Source: Cheiracanthium punctorium (Eukaryota; Arthropoda; Arachnida; Araneae; Cheiracanthiidae). Taken from it: DNA of 64,000 bases. Shown in pieces: positions 57,005 through 64,000 of this stretch. The position numbers were made by a program, and so were the translations under genes. A model generated the notes under the pieces. It was given only the letters and a program-made list of their open reading frames with translations. It was not told the origin of the DNA and did no database searches. Numbering within the stretch: the stretch's first letter is position 1; every line of letters begins with the position of its first letter. The stretch lies in the NCBI GenBank assembly GCA_038373885.1, contig JAWZYV010016956.1, positions 1 to 64,000 of the forward strand, given 5' to 3'.

Positions 57005-57445
57005 CCCTTTAACGCGCAGGGGTCCCGCTCTGGGATCACCAAACTCTGACGTTTTGACTGTTGCCAGTCACGAAGAATAGAATGGATTTCTATAAAAATA
57101 GTTACGGGGCGACATAGCTCCACGAGAATCCTTTACTTTTTAGCACGTCATTTCCCGCGAAAAAAATGGTCACGCTTATTTTTAACAGCACTGGCATCTG
57201 CTGGAAAATGGAAGAATGCGAAAACACAGCTGGATCGATTGCCCAATGCTGAAAAAAGGGCAGCAGTTGCCATCGCTCGACTTAACTACCAGCAAGATGG
57301 CGGATGATCGAAACGTTCATCGCGTGCCACAGATCTAGAGACCCTTTGAACGTTTCGATCATCCACCATCTTGCTGGTAGTTAAGTCGAGCGATGGCAAC
57401 GGCTGCCCTTTTTTCAGCATTGGGAAAGGGTTGTGCCTCAGAGGG
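57005..57445. mobile_element. piggyBac-type MITE (palindrome family, copy 4)
   Basis: Begins CCCTTTAACGCGCAGGGG after TTCA (a changed TTAA) and ends GCCTCAGAGGG followed by TTAA (57446-57449). The central palindrome is retained but its centre is deleted, leaving GAGACCC directly joined to TTTGAACGTTTCGATC. Confidence 0.9.
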
Positions 57446-57449
57446 TTAA

Positions 57450-57827
57450 CCGCTGGGCTACTACTGCCCTGTGTCCTCCTAAGATATTAAATTTTCATCT
57501 GAAACCTGTACCCAGTTTCATTCACTTTGTCTATGGATGCTATTCTGCCTATTCTCCAGATATCGACCCCCCAAGAAAAATACAGCGCTCTCCCCGCCAA
57601 CGGGTTTTGATATTGATTTCGATTGGGAAACTTTTTTTCCCCTCTTATATTTTCTTGTGGAATGCGTAATACATAGAAGTGAATTTTCATGAGAAAATGG
57701 AAGAAGCCAGAGAGACAGAGAGATGTGTGACTGTTTTGGGTGAATTTTTAAATTTATACTCTCACTGCATCGAAGTTGATAGACTGTGTATCTAGTGTTA
57801 AACCTTTTGGAAGAAGTGTGTAAAAGG
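57450..57827. other. No supported gene
   Basis: The 78-codon frame at 57433-57669 starts inside the MITE and is not recognised. Nothing else seen. Confidence 0.35.
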
Positions 57828-57831
57828 ATAT

Positions 57832-58756
57832 TGTTGCAGAATACTCTGCTTGTTTCCGGGGTTCGAAGTTTTAAAGTCCAGTTGGTGTAGAAGTTCTAGT
57901 GAAAAAAGTCCACTGGTCAGGATGGAACAAAACTTTATTGCTTCTAGATCTTCGTAGAACAATCAGCTGTACAAAATTCACAAGCACACTGAAGCAGTAA
58001 TGTGCTTTTAACAGTCCGCTTAGATCAGAAGCTCTCACAAATGCTGTATTTTTCACACAAAATAAAACACTTTCACAGGCAAAAACTCAGTGAAAATATT
58101 CAAGGGATATTGTACACAATCCCTTAAGACACAGCAATGAAGAATTTGCACACAGCACTTTAAAAACAGCTTCGGAAAGCAAGCCAAAACACAGCTTCTA
58201 TAGCACTATCCATTCACAAAGCAAGCGTACTTTCACTGAGAGCTCTTCACACACTGAGCGTTGAACTCGCACTGAACTGGGGCTTTAAAGGCACTTCTAT
58301 TTATAGCCGACGCAGGAGGTACAAGAAGCCTCCAGAAAAGCCTATTTCACGAAGATTCTAGATAAAGCGAGAATATTGATTACGTCATAGAAGAGAAATG
58401 TTAGGTTATTAGGTGTTTTTAATGCAGCAAAAGCAGCTTTACAGGCCCCATAGGGAAAATCGCGCCAAATGACCAAAATGTCGCCAAGCTTGGCGACTTT
58501 TGGCGAAATATCGCCAAATTTGGCGCCAAAAATAAGTCCCCAAAAGTGAAGAGATCTAAGCCCTAGGACCAATATTTCTCGAGATTTCTAGAAACCCATA
58601 GAAAAAGAATAGGGAAACTGAAACCTCCGTATCTCCGGTTCTAATTGGCCGATTTTGATGCAACAAAAAGCAAAATTTATCTACTTGAAGCGTAGAATAC
58701 GAATTTTAAACCATTTTAAGCCCCAGAGCAGCGGGTTACCCCGAAAATTCGTAACA
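57832..58756 (-). mobile_element. Solo LTR, gypsy-like family, complete, 925 bp, 4-bp TSD
   Basis: On the minus strand it starts TGTTACGAATTTTCGGGG and ends TCTGCAACA. ATAT flanks both sides (57828-57831, 58757-58760), a 4-bp duplication at an ATAT site as in Ty3/gypsy elements. It carries TATA/Inr (58273-58305), a poly(A) signal (57932-57937) and GTCGCCAAGCTTGGCGAC (58480-58497). No internal region: a recombined solo LTR. Best reference copy for the family. Confidence 0.92.
58273..58305 (-). promoter_or_regulatory. LTR core promoter: TATA box and initiator
   Basis: On the minus strand TATAAATA (58305-58298) is followed by TTCAGTG with +1 A at 58273, 32 nt downstream of the first T of the box: a textbook TATA/Inr spacing. 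TATA is preserved in all five LTR copies in the window. Confidence 0.7.
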
Positions 58757-58989
58757 ATATTAATTTTAAAGTAATCTTCTTTTTTATTTCCTTACTTATA
58801 ATTTAACTTCGAGGAAAACACAGATAAAAAGAAGTTTTGTTGAATTCAACCTACTTCTTTGAAAGATTGCAAATAACGTATTTCATTAAAAGTGTGCAAA
58901 TCAAAATTTTCGTTAAATTGAATCAATAAAACTTTTCTTGGGTGAAGTACAAAAGAAAAGTGCAATCAAGTTTGAAAAATAACTATTTA

Positions 58990-59148
58990 GGGATAGATGC
59001 GAGACGAGACAGAGATTTACAGTATTTGTGCGAGACGAGACAAACATTTTTAACATTATGATGTAGGGATTTTGCGAGACGAGACAAAGCTTTTAAGCTG
59101 TTTCGCGAGACTCGATTTTTCGTCTGTTTTTCGTCTCGTGTCGATCTC
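58990..59148. mobile_element. MITE with GAGACGA-rich ends and TA flanks
   Basis: The left GGGATAGATGCGAGACGAG and the right end (reverse complement GAGATCGACACGAGACG) are inverted. TA lies outside both ends, fitting Tc1/mariner. GCGAGACGAGAC occurs three times inside. 159 bp. Confidence 0.6.
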
Positions 59149-60193
59149 TAATTAATAATGATTCATTTCGGTTTTAAAGATGTATTATGTGTAGAAGAAA
59201 AATAATCAATATGTATGAATGAGGAATCAATGGAAAATTTGTTTTGCACTGTTCACCATCAACATCCCCTTTCTTTCCTATTAAATAATTTAAAGTTTTA
59301 AAAATTAAAAAATTTAGGCTAGCACTTAAATTGGAATAGATTAGTATTTATTATTTTAAAGCATTAAATTAAAATTTAATATCATTTGTAAACCGTACTT
59401 GCAATTAAAAAAATATTTTAAGTTTTAATTAATCATTAAAAAAATAAATAAATAATAAAAAATATTGTGCTAATTCACACACACAGATGGATTGATTCGC
59501 AGCTTCAGTTTCAAGAGCCGGTGCTAAAATTTGTACGTACATGCATGTAAAGTATATGTAACTGGCTAAATAATTCGAGGATCATTAAAAGAATTTGAGA
59601 AAATTTTTCTGAAAGGTCCAAAAGGACCTTTCAGAAGAAGGACTCTTAGGACAGGCACCTAAAAAATGTTCAGCAATTTTTTTTAGGCTCCTGTCTTAAG
59701 AGCCTTGATTATAATGTTTTTTCAAATTGGGCACTATTCCAGAAAAAGGAAATCAACCCAGCAGAACAGGATTGCAGGAACTCCAATCCTAAGGGCTCCT
59801 AATGTCTAGAAAAGACCCCGAGATTTTTTGTTTGGCCCCTGACTCCAGTGTTCATAAAGACTGAATTTCAGGTTTTATTTTTCATACCTAAATGTACTGA
59901 ACACTTGAATGAAGTTCGATACCAGAGCTCTGCAACTAGACCTCATAATTTCACGCAATAACACTGAGGATATGCATTTGATTTTTCTTAGTTTAGCCAA
60001 GTTACAACGTAAAGCGATCTGACTTGCGATCGAAGAATTGCTAATTCGATACCCAAGCACCACAGCGTAGTGCATGCGACGGCCGAGCACGTTCAATCTA
60101 TGGGTGACTGTAAGTTCTCTTTAGTTTGTTTAGTGGTGAGAGGATTTACAATGTGAACTGACTCCTCTGTTGAGTATTTTTACTGTTAGTCTA
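59149..60193. other. No gene; contains two adjacent hairpins
   Basis: AT-rich. At 59607-59636 a perfect hairpin has 13-bp arms (TTCTGAAAGGTCC) and an AAAA loop. Immediately after, 59641-59704 forms a second hairpin with imperfect arms GACTCTTAGGACAGGC and GCTCCTGTCTTAAGAGCC. The 73-codon minus frame at 59875-60096 is not recognised. Confidence 0.55.
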
Positions 60194-60933
60194 AGAGCCA
60201 GCGACCGCCAGACCTTCGTCATATATAAAAGCTGAAATTTTCTCTGCGCACACCCCCCAACAGAGGTAGGAACAATCGGCCACTATAAAGTTCGGATGAT
60301 CGTGGCTTTGGCAGGTAACAGGTGGCAAAGGTGTATAAAATTGCAGAATATTTTCGCCATTTCATAAAGCTTAATTTTTTTTATAGGTTCTTCTTCGCAA
60401 TACTAGAAATCACTTTATCCCTTGCCAGACACTTTTCCACCGTGTCAAACCCCCGCCAGACAATCTCAAAGTCATGGAAAACTGTTGTGTTCGTAAACTC
60501 GCGCGACGAAGTACGTCAAGCTGTCACAAAGTGACAAGCACATTTTATACTGCTACTTCTGAACTTTCTTACGATGCTGCAGCGCAATAGAATTATGTTT
60601 TCCATGACTTTGAGATTGTCTGTCGGGGGTTTGCCACGATGGAAAAGTGTCTGGCAAGGGATAAAGTGATTTCTAGTACTGCGAAGAAGAACCTATAAAA
60701 AAAATTAAGCTTTATGAAATGACGAAAATTTTCTGCAATTTTATACACCTTTGCCACCTGTTACCTGCCAAAGCCACGATCATCCGAACTTTATAAGAAC
60801 CTCTTCTCTGTCTAGCACCCTGTCTAACTTCTCTGTCTAGCACCTTCCATTGTTCCTACCTCTATTGGGGAATATGCGCAGAGAAAGTTTCAGCTTTTAT
60901 ACTATGACGAAGGTCTGGCGGCCGCGGGCTCTT
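60194..60933. repeat. 740-bp inverted repeat with ~290-bp arms
   Basis: Left arm 60194-60482, right arm 60597-60933, loop about 114 bp. Matching blocks include GCCAGACCTTCGTCATA, GGAACAAT next to GAGGTAG, GATGATCGTGGCTTTGGCAG and GTCATGGAAAAC. The right arm has a ~50-bp insertion with CTTCTCTGTCTAGCACC twice. Each arm contains a TATAAAAG-like word. No flanking duplication is clear, so an FB-like element, an inverted duplication or a hairpin locus remain possible. Confidence 0.88.
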
Positions 60934-62251
60934 GCTCTATGTGGATTCAGTTCTTGGAAAGAACGCCCGAATCCTTCATGATGAACTCGTGCCGCAAGAT
61001 AGCTTCTCACTTGGTAGTCAAGATTTCGGGCTAGCACCTTCAGAAGTGAGTCCGAACTCCATCCTAAGGGCCTTTAATGGCTATGCCCGATGCTCACGCT
61101 CTCTGAATGCATAAGCACGGTGCTCATCATCCTATATGCCTGACTATGCTCCAGCCCACGCCTTACTTTCCTGATTACCTTCTTTAGCCCCTCAGGCCTC
61201 GGCGGTCATGACGTCCCAAGGTTTCACACATACATGAGCCGTCTTTCATTTACCACCCCTCAGCACCACAAAGGTCCATGACTCTTCTGTCTTACCTGAC
61301 GACCACGAAATTGGATTATTGCGGTTTGAGGGTTTTTTTGCTTTGCTTTTCTTTCTCTGTATTTCCCCCCCTTGTTCTTTAACATTTACTTGTTGCTTTG
61401 TTCTTCGCTATAGATTATGCCCTTTTTTGTTGTAATGTTTTTTATTTATACAACGAAAGTGAATTGTTCATCATATCCGTCTGCTTTCGAAAAGAAAAGC
61501 AACGTAACTGAACTGGAGTGGGGTATCGTCGGAGTGTTTTGAAGTAGGCTCGAAATGTAACGTCACGTGTTCAAAAGTAATAGCGTGTTTTCGATTTCAG
61601 AATTTCTTGAAAACAAATTGGGACTTTTCTGTAATTTTCTATGCATAAAAATACTGTGCAGGAGTTCACACAGCTTTATTCCAGTGTATTTAGGGGACTA
61701 TCAATGTATTGAAGACAGAAAAATAAATAATCACCCAATATGATAAAACGTAGAATGCGATCAAAATAATAAAATAATTCCTTAATATAAATACTTTTAT
61801 GTACCTTTTCGTAAAAGTAGAACTTAAATTCAAGAAGATATAAATATTTCTATTAAAATTGTACATGCTTTTAGATAATTTTTATAGCATCCACACACTT
61901 TTTAAATCAATTTTAAGAAAACTTACAAAATCGTCAACTTACAAAACAAACGTTATGCTGAAATGCGCAATTAAAGTTCTGAATTTGAGATGAAATATGA
62001 GCGCATTTAAAGAAAATAACTTTTTTACTGCAAACGTGTACGAATTATATGGATTTTTTTTTTTTTTTTTTTTTTTTTACTTCCAATTTCGTTTATGACA
62101 AAAATACAGTTGTGTGTCGGAAAGATTCAGAAACATATCGACAGTCAAGTCAGCTACATTTTGGATATTCTCTTACAGAAGATTTTATTCTTGGGGATTG
62201 TCTACAAACACGTTCATCATACGACTCTATTAACTGTCCTTTGATTTGTGA
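60934..62251. other. No supported gene
   Basis: 60940-61350 is less AT-rich, then AT-rich again. A T30 run lies near 62051. No frame beyond 68 codons and no repeat ends recognised. Confidence 0.35.
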
Positions 62252-62255
62252 TTAA

Positions 62256-62843
62256 CCCCTTGCCGACTTTGTCCGAACTAAAGGCTAACGTCCACTCGCG
62301 TGCGTTTCAGTACGCTAGAATGGGACCCCAATGTATTTTTCTGAATCTTTAAGATGGTTTGGGGAGAAAAGTGCCCCCACTGAGAGGTGGGCGTGCTTTT
62401 GTGGTTTCACGCGTTATCCTTTGGTGGCGAATCCCGACGCGTCATTAAAAGTCAATAAATTCTTCCCCCTGCACTGTATCCCCTCTTGTACAATGCCTTG
62501 ACCATTAAAAAAAAACCCGCTGCGTCCAGAAACGGACGTGAGTGGACCCCAGCCTTTAGACCAAGTAGGTGAAATGTAGCATCCTAGCTCATCCTGAGTG
62601 TGGCTCTGACAGAAGGAAAAATTTTACTGCACATGCAGTCTTTCCCGCATATTTCGTAAATACTTTTATTTATTTATTTATTTTTGCCCACTAGATGACA
62701 GCATTACACAGTTTTACATTATTACTTTGAAAATGTACACGTGAATGGTGTAACTATGTTTAAAAATGTTTATTTGTGAAAATAAGCATAAAAAATTGAC
62801 ATTTTTGACCTTCAAATATGGGATAAATTGAGATGGTAAAAGG
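62256..62843. mobile_element. piggyBac-type MITE candidate hosting another MITE
   Basis: TTAA at 62252-62255 and 62844-62847. Ends CCCCTTGCCGACTTTG and (reverse complement) CCTTTTACCATCTCAA share only the CC..TT.CC pattern, so the assignment rests mainly on the exact TTAA pair. Contains the nested MITE 62278-62559. Confidence 0.5.
62278..62559. mobile_element. MITE with CTAAAGGCT ends (copy 2), lacking the piggyBac insert
   Basis: CTAAAGGCTAACGTCCACTC at the left and (reverse complement) CTAAAGGCTGGGGTCCACTC at the right. 282 bp. At the site equivalent to the insertion in 51754-52545 it has a T-run, one TTAA and TGGTCAAGGC (on the minus strand), the empty target. Confidence 0.85.
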
Positions 62844-62847
62844 TTAA

Positions 62848-64000
62848 AAATGACATTTATGGAAAGCTCACTCTCCCTTTGCTTTTTTTTTTTTTTTTTT
62901 CAGATTAAAATTCAGAGCGAAAGTCTCTCACGCACTATCGTCGATATCTTACTGAACTAGCTGCCTTCGGCGACCAGTTTTGGCCGTCGATGGCCGCTTC
63001 GCGACTAGTTTGTGCAACCTACGGCACACGGCCCTCTTTGCAATCGAAATTTGCAACCTGCAGGTCGTCCGCCGGCTAGTAATTATAGATTTACGACAAA
63101 TACAAAATAAACGACACCAAATTAACTTAAATAAAAGCTATGATCAACAATGTTGAAATCAAAATGCATCCGTTTAAACGAATTCAAAATTAAACAAACG
63201 CTGTCACCAAAACAATCTAAAACACTCAAACACTTTTAAAATAGGATTTCACAAATGTCACGCCGTCAACATTTAAATAAAACTAACTTGCTTTGCTTGT
63301 CACGCAAAAGGAGTACTTTCGCCAGTATATGATGTCACCTAATCGATCTACGCGAGAGATTATGTTCCGTGATTTTTTTTTCAACTAATCAAGGAATAAA
63401 TAGTCTTTGCTTCTCTGTTTACTTTTCAAGGCGTGATATCTCGCTCGATATTTAGAGTTGAAAGTAGCTGCAAGTTAAAAAAAAGGTTAATTTTTTAGAA
63501 ATCTTTAGAACTGTATAAAAAGTTTTGCTTTTAGTTAGAGATAAAATGTCATTTTTATCAAAATTTCAACATGGCTGCAGATGCACCGGGAGCGATGAGC
63601 CGATCCCGGAATTGTTACGGACGGGACTTTTTTTTATTTAGATAGTCAAGATGGTGTACCTATCTATTGTTTGTTTAGATTAAGAAAAAAAAAAAAAAAA
63701 AAACAAGAATATACTGTATTTGATCCAAAAAATTGTACTCTTAAGTTAAAAATCTCATGAAAATTAAAATACACCGAAAAAAAAATTGATGAAAAGTACT
63801 CTATATAATGCTTACAGCAAATGTTCTTTTATGTTGTTGTTGCTAATGCCCTTTGGCCAGATCCATGCTAGACGATGATAAATGAAATTGAGCGGCTTCC
63901 ATGTTATTGAGCCCTAGTGGGAGAAAGACCTACTTAGCTCGGTGCTTCTTAATTTTGAACCAATTCCTGTTGAGAGACCAGGTATCTTATACTGGTACCC
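62848..64000. other. No supported gene to the window end
   Basis: Contains T- and A-runs (62885, 63685). The last ~60 bp (TTAATTTTGAACCAATTCCT and neighbours) repeat a fragment at about 42660, so the window probably ends inside a dispersed repeat. Confidence 0.4.

Overview
This 64-kb window looks like repeat-rich nuclear DNA from an animal, most likely an arthropod. A chelicerate such as a spider is my guess, but the sequence does not prove it. I found no intact host protein-coding gene, no rRNA and no functional tRNA. Almost everything that can be supported is transposon-derived: two transposase pseudogenes, many short non-autonomous DNA elements with exact or nearly exact target-site duplications (TSDs), two non-autonomous Helitrons, one family of solo LTRs, a foldback-type element, tRNA-related SINE candidates and several tandem-repeat arrays.

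Layout. 1-5 kb is AT-rich DNA with no supported gene. 5-12.4 kb holds hAT-type MITEs, a dead IS630/Tc1-mariner transposase whose catalytic spacing resembles the DD82E (Sailor-type) group, and a 0.4-kb sequence present twice. 12.4-27.7 kb is a repeat-dense block: a degenerate satellite of about 150 bp, five copies or fragments of one Ty3/gypsy-like LTR family, a 122-bp satellite (19.1-20.9 kb), a 45-bp satellite (26.9-27.5 kb) and, at about 15.0-19.1 kb, a 4-kb stretch almost without G on the + strand. 27.7-41 kb contains dispersed hAT fragments, a 3.65-kb foldback-like element, nested hAT elements and a Helitron inside a hAT MITE. 41-52.8 kb is a stack of nested insertions, including a hAT transposase fragment, a 2.3-kb hAT-like element with subterminal repeats, and a three-layer nest around a piggyBac-type MITE with perfect 122-bp palindrome arms. 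52.8-64 kb has a second Helitron, another complex repeat copy, nested MITEs, a full-length solo LTR and a 740-bp inverted repeat.

How the parts relate. The nesting gives a relative insertion history. Several insertions can be checked inside the window because a second copy of the host repeat lacks the insert (27.9-29.4 kb versus 36.3-37.9 kb; 55.6 kb versus 53.1-54.4 kb; 62.28-62.56 kb versus 51.75-52.55 kb). No metabolic or defence system is encoded. The features most worth attention are the G-depleted block, which may be an assembly artefact, the palindromic piggyBac MITE family, the recurring TCGCCAA/TTGGCGA palindromes shared by the LTR and a separate complex repeat, and the DD82E-like transposase relic.
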